NCBI GenBank assembly: GCA_034336665.1
Contig: JAPFBE010000003.1
Span: 16,098,360 to 16,162,359, forward strand
Length of the DNA stretch: 64,000 nt
DNA from: Luscinia megarhynchos
Lineage: Eukaryota > Chordata > Aves > Passeriformes > Turdidae
Direction of reading: 5' to 3'
Positions 1 to 11,202 of the stretch are shown piece by piece. Each line of letters opens with the position of its first letter. Positions within the stretch are counted from its first letter, which is position 1. The notes beneath the pieces were generated by a model. The model was not told the DNA's origin. It saw only the letters and a list, made by a program, of their open reading frames with translations, and ran no database searches. The translations under genes and the position numbers were made by a program.

Positions 1-1220
1 TGTCAAGATACCTAAAAGTATTTTGTCCCATAGATTTTTGCTGAAATAGGGGTGGCAGCTGGACTTGTGCCTTCCTCAGAATGACCTCTGAGAGGGGAGC
101 CTGGTGGCAGCCTGCTCGGACTTGCCTCACTGCCCAAATCTTGGCTTTCCCATGAAACACCTAGTGTTTTGCAAATAACAACCAAAGTACAAAGTGGCAT
201 TTGTGAGCAATGATAACAGCATCAAAACTTTGCACAAAAATGGATATTTAACTGCTTGATTGCTGAGAGGTGGCCTGCAGAAAGTGGAGGGGCACAACTC
301 GCTGCCAGGTCACTTGCTCTGGCTCTGCAGTGGGAGTGGCAGAGGAATACACTGTGCAAATTCCCAGTGGGCTCAGTGCCTTGGAGGTGGGTTGAGAAAA
401 GGAGGATCCCCTTACCACGAGATCTCCATATTTGCAGGGTGCGAGGGGTGGGCAAAATCTGCTTATAGCTGGATTGGGAAAGTAGGGGAGCAATAAAAGG
501 AAGAGGGTTTGCAGAAAGACACAAGTCACAAATCACAGCTTGTATTTGCCTAACCAGCCCCAGATGGGAGAGATTTGTAGGTGTGGTGGCTAAGGAAAGT
601 TTCCAGGAGAAATTTAAAAAGATGGGAACAATGGGCTTTGCAAAACCTGAAGGACTTTCCTGCACATGAGGGGGGAATGTGTGAAAGTGACTGGCGGGGA
701 AATGCATTCCAGGAGGAAAATGCAGACCAAGGACAGAAGGAAGGAACTTGAAAAGCTAAAGGACATTGAAGACAAATGTCCATGCTTTGATATGATGGAT
801 GTCTGCACAGTCTGCTCAGAGTTGTAGCATTGAGGAGTGATGGCTGGCTTGCAGGTGGTCAGTGGGACAATGCAAACACCACCTACCCTCCTTTTTTCTT
901 AAACCCCTGCTCTTATTAGAAAACAAACAAACAAACAAAAGTTGCCTATTATCTCAGCTTTAAAGATTTGTTAAGATGCTGGCTCAGAATCAGAGGCTTT
1001 TACAGAACAAAACGTTGTGCCTCTGAACCCCATTTAAATTCCATTTAAATGGGTAATGCTATCAATTCTTTCACTGAAAATTCAGAAGAAGCTGCCTTTA
1101 GAATAAGTTCCATTTTCTGGATTACAGAGTGTGCTTAAATCTGTCTGTGGCTATATTTATTACAGTTCCTTTTTTTCAACTTGCTTGAACTCTGAAAGGG
1201 GAAGGTCAACTGATACAACC
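1..1220. other. Unique non-coding DNA
   Basis: No gene or transposon was recognised here. The only simple repeat is a short (AAAC)n run at 920-940. A 10-bp ATTTAAAT-containing motif is repeated around 1030-1052. The 161-codon minus-strand open frame at 222-707 has no recognisable domain, uses no clear signal, and is treated as chance. Confidence 0.6.
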
Positions 1221-1275
1221 TCATAAAATCACAGTGCAAATGTAGGGACTGTCAGGAAATTTCATAAGTTTAGGA
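1221..1275 (-). mobile_element. Possible 3' terminus of an ancient CR1 LINE
   Basis: The + strand reads CATAAAATCACAG, then AAATGTAGGGACTG. This resembles the inverted 3' end of old amniote CR1 elements (an AATCATAGAA-type terminus followed by a GTAGGGCTGGAAGG-type tail). The match is short and decays after about 50 bases, so the orientation (- strand) and the family are only tentative. Confidence 0.35.
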
Positions 1276-2739
1276 TTTCTGGCATTTCAAAAAGAAAAAT
1301 TGATTGTCTTTTTCCCATTTGCCTGGAACAGGTGAATGAAGATACTTCTGAAGCAATAATTTATTGTGTCTTTAGGGATTCAGTGAAGCATTTATGAATA
1401 TAGCCCAAGTCTCTTGACATTGGCTGCTTGTGCTTGATATGTATTTTACACATATTTTACACAGGAACTCGAAGGGCAAACCTGGCTTTCTGTATGAAGT
1501 CATAAACACTAGAAAGCCCTGTGCACAGTGAAATGGGCTACCAGGTGGTGCATCCAGGGAGGCTTTAAGCCCTTCTATAAGCCCTCCCTGACCCCTTCTA
1601 GTCTGATCTGTTCCATTTGTGGGATATCCACCAGCACCTGGCCTTTTATGGGATGCTCCCCTCTGCTCCACAGCAAGGGACTCGTGTACGTGAGAGAGGA
1701 GTGGGGACAGGCTGGGCACACCTGTGTGACCTGAGCAGGATGGGCAGCAGCACTCTCAGGAGGCTGGAGGCATATCCCCACTTCTGTTCTGAAGATGTGT
1801 TAAATCATTGGTCAAATGGAGGCTGCAAATTGATATCTGCAGCTGACAAGGCTCAGGAGGAAATTCCTTTAATTATGCTGGGAAGAGCATGATTAAAGGA
1901 GGTGAGAGGGGTAGGTGTGCAGGGTGAGGGACAGCAGGGGACTCATTTCTGTCACGTCTGGGAGCAATCCCACCGTGACAGTAGTCTGTCTATCAGCCTT
2001 GCTTCTGTGAGGCTTTAATTATATGAGACAGTTAAGTTACTACAGTATGAAAGTTTCCAGATTTTGGGGAAAGTGATTCTGGCACCTTGAGGCAATAATT
2101 TTCTAGTATTTCCTGCAATGCAAATCAATGTGACACACGGTGCAGAATCAAGCCCATTGAGTGCTAAGGTCAAAGCTTAGCACACATATGTTGAACAAGA
2201 CTCTGCTCTCTTCCTCCTTGCTGTGATGTTCACTTTTGACCATGATGTAGATATGGCAGATAAGCATTTCTTACTGATGAAACAGTTTAAGTTTTTCATA
2301 CTTCAGAGGAGCCTAGGAAATTTGGCTCTTAGATGTTCCAGGGTACTTCAGAACTTGCATCCTAAAATTCCCCTACTTTTAATGCTAATGATTCCGTTAA
2401 AAAACAAAATTACTTCAGTCAGAGCATGGTCAGGTTCCTGAGGACAGCACTGAAAGTGCAGTAATAAATGTCAGGCTGGATCAGAAATGTGTGTGTGCTC
2501 AAGTTGAACTTTGCAAAGAGCCAGCAAAGGCTGAACTGGCCCACTGGATGTGTTGGAAGAGCCCAGTATGAAACCTGTATGTATGGAGTTTCTGAACGTC
2601 ATCAGAGAGATTGTGCATTGTCTCTACACAGCACATACAGGTCTGAAATCCCAGACTGTGGTTATTCATAATCTGTAACTATTCAAAATCTGTAGTCCTA
2701 AGTAGCTTGCACCCAAGAGTAACATTAAAAAAAAAGTAG
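1276..2739. other. Unique non-coding DNA
   Basis: I see no gene, RNA gene or clear repeat in this stretch. Short open frames on both strands (for example 1372-1719 minus and 2223-2441 plus) are the size expected by chance and show no motif. Confidence 0.55.
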
Positions 2740-3600
2740 ACAAGTTCTCTGAACTAAATCTTTAAGCCCTGGGAAAATCCTGCAAAAATGAGAGTAGGAG
2801 AAGGGAATAAAAAGCAAATAAGAAGATGACCAAGAGGGCCTTAAAAGAAAGTTTTGGGCCAATATTTTAGAAAGCCAAGGGAAATACGCAGGAGACACTG
2901 AACTGGTTATCTTGGCATTGATCCCAGGCACAGTTCAGGGAAAGGCTGATTGGGGATGCAATCCATAAAAAGAAATGAAAAGATGAGAGCAGTAGTAATG
3001 CCAATCAACATCACTTTATGGAAAACAGGTTTTGTCAAATATACTTGATAACATGTTTTTAGTAGAATCACGAGTCTGTAGGTCTCTGTAGATGGTATTG
3101 CCATAAAGTACCTATATTTTTGTGTTTGAGAAAAAAAGAGCACTAAGCAAAACCAGTGTAGCTCCTATTCAGAGAATGAGTAAAGTGAACAGAGAAATTG
3201 AAAAGTCTTGGAGGTTGGGAAGGGTAATCCCATGTAGTGTGGTTTTAGTGGAGTCCAATGGGTACCTATTATTGATCTAATGCTATTTAATATAGGTTTT
3301 ATAACCTGACCAAAAGACCTGCTTGTCTGTTGATGAAGGCTGATGTAAACCACATGCACTTTCTTGTAGGCATAGTCACTGTTATGAATTTAGAAATAAA
3401 TGGAGCAGATCAGGAGTGTAAGATGGGGGGCTGTATTCTGGAAATTAGTGGCCTTAAAGCAGAGCTGGAAGTCATTTGAGATAAATTACAGAATATGTTT
3501 CTTCCAGTATAATGATTTAGCTAGAGCAACAAACAGGTTTCAAGAGCACCCAAAAAAGTAGAAATAGAGAAATGGTATCATCCCTGCTTAAATGAAATTA
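2740..3600 (+). mobile_element. Ancient CR1 LINE fragment with decayed reverse transcriptase
   Basis: This is an internal piece of CR1 open reading frame 2, the non-LTR retrotransposon reverse transcriptase. Codons at 2997-3050 read NANQHHFMENRFCQIYLI, matching the CR1 segment usually written NQHGF plus a basic/Cys stretch. Codons at 3250-3294 read GVQWVPIIDLMLFNI, the counterpart of the GVPQGSxLGPLLFNI box. The two blocks are in different frames and stops lie between them, so the copy is frameshifted and dead. Bases around 2855-2960 match the upstream 'CCAATATTT...AAGG...ATCCCAGGCA' region of the same element, and 3420-3460 match the 'GGGGGCTGTATTCTGG' region. The match fades near 3600 without a 3' end. 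The divergence and sequence type fit an old amniote CR1 rather than a young avian one. Confidence 0.8.
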
Positions 3601-6600
3601 CCTTTCTGCAACAGCATTACCATTACACTGCATCCACTAATTGGTGTCCAGACCTCAGCAGGGATCAGGAGGACTTGGAAAGTTCCAGGAAAGACCTGTG
3701 TGCTCTCCCAGTACAGGCTGCAGCAGCAAGAGCTGGTTAGTGTACACAGAAGTTTAAGATAAAAGGCTTTATGTTCTCTTTTAAAAGATATTTCTCTTGG
3801 CAGTGAGCATCTTAAGATGACAGAAAAACACAAGATGCTCTGGTGCTTTATCTGTATTAGGGAACTGGATGGGCCTGAAAACAGTAGGAAGAAAGCAAAG
3901 TGGGTAAATGGTTTCCTCTCTGGAGTCAGCTTAGGATGAATCTGCAAGTGCTTGTGTAAGCTTCAAGTAGCTGAGTTAGGCATTTTCCTATGATGGAGCC
4001 AGAAGGTTCAGAAGCAATTAAAAGAGGTGTGTTCTGCCCCTCCTCCCTCCCACCCAAACACACACATTCAAAGTAAAGACCACTCTGTAAAATAGTGTTC
4101 AAGAGCAATGGCCACTTTTCCATGACTCTGGGATGTGAACTCTACTGCCTTGAAATAAATTAACCACAAAATGTGGTGCTTTTGCAACTCAAATATTTTT
4201 ACTCACTTTATAATGTGCTGATGAAATACTGATATACCTAGGGACATACAACATGAAGAAATATTCTCCAAAATTTCTCATGAGCAGCCCAGCAAAACAT
4301 TGCTAGAGTGGCCTTAATGGGATCCATACCAGAAAGGACTCGTTCATACCACCAGTGGTTTGCAGAGCTGCTTCTCAAATGACTGGTTTTTTTACAAAAT
4401 AAAAAAATCTCAGTTCTACAAGTTATTGTCTTGTACAAAGAATGGGCAAGAAACACACTGCAGAAAATAACAGCAAACAGACGTGCTACGTGAGACACAC
4501 AGCTCATTTTAAACACTTTGGTCTTAGAGTGCATGGGTTGTTTTTAATGATTATTTTGGTGCACAAAGGATGAAGCCACAGAACATTGCTTTCTCTGGAA
4601 AGAAAAAAACCCCTAAAAATTCTTGCTGGGAGACTCCTTCCGTGGCCATGGGGAGGGACACACCAGACCTGCAATAGTGGAACAACCAAGGTGCCAGCCC
4701 CAGCAAAGGCAGCAGCAGCCTCTGAACCCTGCAAAGGGCTGGAACCCAGCACTCACATGGGTTACACTAGGCACCCAGGATTTCCCTCCACTGTCAATAA
4801 AATAGGGAAATGGCAATTACTCTGGGCTAATTTCTATTCAATTCATAACATGACTCTGCAGCAGAGAGAGAGAGAGGAGAACAGACATGGTTGCAACCAA
4901 AAAGCATCTCCACACAACCAATCTTCATCAAACTGGAGCTAACAGCTTCTATATTTTAAAAAAAAATGCTTTTTATTTTGCATATGTATTATGTCAGATG
5001 ACTGTATAGGTGTAAACAAGCCTGCACTGTCTTCATTGTCCATAAATAAATACTTAGTAAGTTCAAAGCAGGGCTGGATTCATAAAGCAACATTCTCCTA
5101 ATCTGTATTCGGGTCTCAAGCGTATTATCTGTAATTTACAACCAATTTAAATGGCATTAACAGCCTTCCCCTTATGGGAATTTAAATTTGCATCCTACCA
5201 TTGAATTAAGCACTGATTGCATATTTTCTATAGGGGACGTAATGCTCTTTGAAGCTTGTTTTGAATAATAAAGAATCTATTCATGCACATGGTGCAATGT
5301 GTTTCTTTGTCCTGAATGTAATTGAAGTAAAATGTGAGTTAAAGGGATTTTTGCTCTAGCCACAGGTTTGTTGATTACCATCTATTTTCATCTATTCAAG
5401 GTTTTAAAAAGGAAAAGAAAAATACAGTAATCTCTTCCTGCATTTGGAACCTCATTTACCACTCAGAGCTTTCCTGAGAGCATCTGAGATGAACAATCAG
5501 AAGGTCAAGTTTCAGTCCATCTTTGAAGGAGGAGAAAGGGAGAAAGGAAAAAAACATTGCCTTACCCTTCTGAAAAGAAACATATGAATGAAAAATAAAT
5601 ACCACAAGCAAAAAGCAGAGGGAAACAGACAACACCACATCTAACCTCCAGAAGACAGGTCTTGCCTACCTGCCAGGTAGCTGTTCTCTATGCTGTGAAT
5701 CACTGAGAGCTAGGAGAACCACAGCAACAATGACTTCAACATTAAGGTAGCAAACAGGGTGAAACAACACTGTTGACCTTTCTTGTTTGATTTGTAAGGG
5801 AGGAATAACTGAAACAAATAATAAACATGACTTCTTCCTGGATGGGAAAAACAAGCAGAAAGGGTTGAAGAAAAGGAATTTCAGCTGGTTTGCCCTCAGC
5901 ATGGCTGGGTCCTCCAGCCACAGCCACCCTGACAGGGAGAGGCAGCCTGGGAGGACTTTCAGAGGAGTGGGTGCAGCAGGAGTGCTGGAAATGTCCCCCA
6001 GCATGCCACCCCTGTGACCTCCTCCTGTCCTATGCAGCTCACCAGGCTGGAAAGCTCTGCTTGCTGATGATGCTCAGCACACTCAGCAAACCATCTGGAG
6101 AAACTGAGTTCTCCACTAGCTCTCCTGTGCCAGGGCACAGCTACAAATGAGTCAGGGAAAAAGCCTCTCTTGAAATCTGATGGATTTAAAGAGATTTTTT
6201 CCCCCTTTCCCCTAAAGGTGATCTTTGTTTTAAGATGCAGGCAGGCCTGAGTCTAGTAAAGCTGTTGTAGTGTTGATAGCTCTGATACTCATGATCCTGG
6301 CATTCATTCAGAAATGACAGAGAAGACAAAAAAACGTTTATATATTTGGCATTTATGCAGTGATATAAGTAGTTGTTTACAGTGATTTTTTTAAAATTAT
6401 TTTTTATCATTCTTGGAAAAGCAGGGGCCATTCTGCTGAAACCCTTGTTCTCCTTCAGTTCTCAGGAAAGCTTTAAAAAAACCAGAAACTACTGGAAACC
6501 AGAACTTCATGATGATTTGTGTCTTTTCCCATCTAAAAAGGTGATTTTACGAGTCCTTGAGGAACAAACACTGCTTAAGAACTGCCGACTGTGTTTTAGG

Positions 6601-6822
6601 AAGAGGCAGGGAGGATTGCAGACCGTGGCCTTGATCCCATTAGGACAAAATGTCACTCCAGCAACGGTAACTGTGACTCTGGACTTAGCCAGTTGCTCAA
6701 GATTTCTTTACAGGCTACCTTAAATTGCTGCAGTTAATATTGTATTGGTGCTATAAAAGCAGCACGGCCAGTGCCTCTGTTGCACGTGTGGCAAACATCA
6801 AAGCCCTGCAGCCACACCATGC

Positions 6823-6851
6823 AGATAGCGAGGGGGCTCGAGATAGCGAGG
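6823..6851. repeat. Short direct repeat AGATAGCGAGG x2
   Basis: AGATAGCGAGG occurs at 6823-6833 and again at 6841-6851, separated by GGGCTCG. CpG-containing direct repeats like this are uncommon in the surrounding AT-rich DNA. It may be a local duplication or a paired binding site; nothing more can be said. Confidence 0.6.
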
Positions 6852-7152
6852 ACATAAAGACTCTCTTTTCTCTTTTGCTTTCCAAAACAGTTTTGTCGTA
6901 TCATTTGCACACAAGAGACCTCAAATGGTCGCTGGGCACCTTGGGGGTAATTGCCATGTTGTTCAATTTGCCTCAAATGAACAGCTCAGGAATGATAAAT
7001 GTCTTTTCTAACAGGCTCGCTACCACTGGTGCACAGGACGGGTGGGATACTCTGCACCCTGACCCTCTGCCAGAAACCATCCTTCCCCTCTGTATTTGCA
7101 CAGGCAAGGAGTCTCAGGGGCAAAGGAGGGTTATTAGCAGGCACATACCCAT

Positions 7153-7172
7153 CTGTGGGCTGCAGCCCACAG
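7153..7172. repeat. 20-bp perfect palindrome
   Basis: CTGTGGGCTGCAGCCCACAG is identical to its reverse complement over all 20 bases, and the flanking bases (T and G) break the symmetry. It has no spacer, so it would form a poor hairpin loop in RNA but is a clear two-fold site in DNA. Confidence 0.9.
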
Positions 7173-10100
7173 GCACATGGTGTTAATGCTGCGCCCTCAA
7201 TGCTACCTGCTACCATAATATGGCACAGAGAGCCAGAGCAAGAAATGATGCCAAGGGGAGGTCTTGTGGCTGGGAAGCCTACGTGGTTCAGAAGAGAACA
7301 CTGTCAATTCCTAGCACAAAATAAAGCTTAAAGTGAATTAGACCTTCATGACCTGTAACCCTGGCTCAGGGTGAGTAAGGGCAATGCTGGCTGCTCCTGT
7401 AAAGCTATCCATGCTCCTGACTCTGGAGGCTAACTGCATCCTGCTGCCATCCCAGAGCTGTGAGCAGGCTGGCACAGCCACCCAGCCCCAACCCCCTGCT
7501 GAAACTCCCCCTTCTCCTGCCCACAAAGGGAACTGGGGTCTGCCCATTCCTCAGAACGGGATGAATTAATAATTTTTTATGGGGTGGGTTCACTGCATTC
7601 CTTCATTCAAAGGCCAGGCTCTGGTTTGCTTCCCTCTCCAAGTGTGCTGCCCCAGTCCTGTGGAAAGGAGGTGTGGGTGCACCCGAGCAGCCCAGCTGAC
7701 CTTCACCATTTCTCCTTGTTTTCTTGGGCCTCAGGCCCAATTTGCTTCACACAGATGGTAAGTACAATTCCAAGCTGGGAATGCTGTCCATTCACCAGCA
7801 GTCAGGGACAGTGTGCAGTAACTCCACTAGAGTTCCACATTTAAACCAGCTCAACCTCAGCAATCCTACCAGAGCTGGTTGAGGAGCCTGTGCCTTGCTT
7901 TATGTTTGGTACACTTTGCCACACTGGGAAAATGCCAGTGCAGAGTGACATGTTGAGCAAAGAAAACAGACATATCCTCAGGTGCAGAAGTTGCTGCTGG
8001 GGCTTTTCAGGGTGCCACACACAGCTGCTCCCCAGCATCTTCGTCAATGATGTGGAAATAAATGTGAAATCACTGCTGATAAAAGACCCAGGGAAAGGCA
8101 GGAGGGTAAATACAGCAGCAAGGCTGGCTGAATCACACAGCCTGCTGCACCCGGACAAGCAAAATGCATTTTACTGTGGGCTAATTGGAAGTAAAAGCAT
8201 GGTCCTGAGAGTGATACCTGGGAACGAGGGAGAATGGCAGGAAATGAGTCAGCCTTGAGAAAATGATTGAGGTCATGGTAGAACTGATAAAAATTTGATA
8301 GACTCTTTCTAAATCTTGGAGAATTTCTAAAAATTTGGATGAAACTGTGCAGGATGATGATGGACTGATAGTTATGAGCATCTTCTAATTAAGATGGGAT
8401 GCCTTGCAATGCTCCCAACCAGGATGTCCAGTCTGCCATAGAGGGATAATTTAGTGACATTTATGTGGGAGGATGGCTTCAGCAGATCTAAAGAGTTCTG
8501 CTGGTTTTAGGCTTTATTCATCTCTGAAATTGCCACACTGCTTTATAAAGAAACAAAAAAGAGAAAGAGCTGAGCTCCGGTAGCAAACCCTCTGTCTGCT
8601 ATCCAGGTCTCCACAACATGAATTTGTTTTTAAAGAGAAAAATAGCAGGACAAAGGTGACAAAGCAGACTCAAACATCACCATTACCATAGCAACAGTGG
8701 CATTAGCCTGACACAGCAGCAGAAACCAAAATACACCCTTGCACAGAATGCCATGCAAGTTAGGAAATTGCAGGCTCTGTATGGCATACAAGATAAACAA
8801 CCAAAATATCAAATGACTATACATTGCTCAGTAAAATTATTAATTGCTATTTACAAAATACTTTATGCTAATAAATAGTATCTTAACAATGTCTAAAATT
8901 GATTTCCCTTGACATGAACAGCAGAGGAAAAAACAACTGCAAATTGTGCATGTACCACAATATGGAGCAGCATCTTTGCCTGGAAGCTGAAGCTACTAAG
9001 GATCAATGTTGTAGGGGTTCCCTGGTTGCCTTTTTGGCTTGGCCCCTGCCAGCAGTGCATTCAGCAAGGTGACTAACATCTGTCACATGTGGTTTGCTCT
9101 CTCTCTCACCTGCTCTTTGGGGAAGGACTACGTGTGCAGGGCAGTATTTTCCATGGACATTCTTTTCTTTCTTTTTCTTTTAATGCACTCACCAGGCTGC
9201 ATTTAGACAGAGAAAGTTCAAACCAAAGAAATGCACTATATGCATGAAGAAAAAAAGGGTTTCTTAGCCCTCTATGGGATTTCATACTGCAGCCTCAGAT
9301 GCAAAAGGACTGAGGAAAGTCTCTCTCTTGCCCAGATGAGTTTAGAAGAGACAGCTTGCTCAGTGCAGAGCAAGAACTTGCAGAAACCATCATGTTGGGC
9401 GACTGTCCTTATCACAGTGCTCTGTGGGTGGGTTGAGATGCAGTGGGTGGGTGACAGCAGTGCCCAGACGTGTGGCCAGCAGGGCAGAGGGCACTCCGTG
9501 GTGGGTGGCTGAGCCCCAGTGTCTCCCACTGCACTGCAGCAGCAGCTGCCTGGGGAGATCAGGGGAGCAGCAGCTGCTGCTGCCCCCACACAGCCACGGT
9601 GATGTATTGGGCACACTGGACCAAGGCTCTGGAGATAATTCTGTACATCTTGAGACTCTGTTTAGTCTTTGGGATACCAGGACAGAGGGCAGAGGAGGGT
9701 GTCTGACGTGTTTGCAGCAGGCTGTTTGTTTTCTGAGGAAATGCTAAGCTGCAGCTTTCCATCTAGGGAACATCCTGCAACCCATTGCCACATCCAGCTG
9801 GAGGCTGCATGTACAGGGTGGGCACTTAGGGAAAAAACCCAACCCATTGTACACCAGGGTGAAATAAAATTGCTTTCCCCCACCCCTTCTGGAGGCAGAC
9901 ACTGAGTTCTGGGGATGCAGTGCCCTTGTCCCAGGAGGCAGGTCAAGGGCATTGCTGTCACTCAGACCTGGCAGGGCAACCACGAGCAGCTCCTGTCAGC
10001 CCACAGGGCCCCTTGGCCTCCTGCCTGCATTCTCCCTGCCTGTGTTCTCTCCCTGCCTGACTGCCCTGAGGCCAGGAGCTCCCACACTGCTGCAATCCAA

Positions 10101-11188
10101 CCTTCTCTTGTAGCAGCAGCTGAGCACACACGGGCTGGGTGCTGCGGGCAGTGTGGCAGAGCACTCACAGGGGATGCAGGGAGGGATGTACAGGGGAGAG
10201 AGATGGGTCCCATCTCCCTGGACCATCAAATGAACCCAGATCTAGAGCAGGTAGCCAGTCAAAAAGAATCACTCCCACCAATAAAACTGAAAAAACGTAG
10301 CAGTAAAGGTATATTTTTTCCCATTTCAGATTGAAAAATTGCCAGCTATCTCTAGGTGCTGTTAATCACACAGTGCATTCCTCAGATATGTTGACACACT
10401 GGAATAACAGAGACTTGCTCTGCAGGACAGCCAGCCACCAGGATTCCTGGGGACACAGGGCTCCCCTAATTATTTTCAAGGGATGAGTAACACTTGTGCT
10501 GGTCGTGAGACAGAAAGCCAGACCCCAAAGTTGGGCAACTCCATCACTTTCATTACGATAATGCAAAGAGTACTGGGATAAATCCAGACAGGAAAAGGAG
10601 GTGCTATCAGGTTTATGTGGCTGTTCTACACCTCTCTTACAGGAGCCTTTTCCCTACATTATGCACATGTGCATTTAAGCTGGTTACAAAGCAACAAATT
10701 TTCTTTCTTTTTATTCAAGTCCGGCTTCATAACTAGAGACCATTCCACTTCATGTGTGATGGAGATGGATTAAATGGGATTCAACCCTCACAGACAGGAA
10801 TTTATGTTGCCGGAAAGAGATACTGAGAAAGAGCTTGGTAGTGTGTGATGGAGGCAACACACAACTATTGCAAAATAAATTTACAACATCTAAGCCCAGA
10901 AGATTTTTTTTTTTGAGATATTTAAACCTACCATACAAATATAGGACTTTTTTTTTTACAATTGTTAGCTTGACAGGTATTTTTATTGTAATGAGATTCC
11001 AACATGTCACTCATTTGCAGTTAGATCCCAACATTGATTAGATAGTCTTAGAAGCCAGCAGAAAAATGAACAAAACGAGATCATGAAAGTTGACTTGTAC
11101 TATTGGCAGTAAGCTCCTGTTGGTTACCAAACCTAATATCTTCTATACTTTAAAAAATTTCCATAATCAATTAATTCCATGAAATTAC

Positions 11189-11202
11189 TTTTTTTTTTTT
11201 TT
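11189..11202 (+). repeat. Poly-T tract
   Basis: Fourteen consecutive T followed by CAC and another T run. No retroposed gene is visible on the complementary side, so it is treated as simple sequence and not the tail of a processed pseudogene. Confidence 0.8.
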
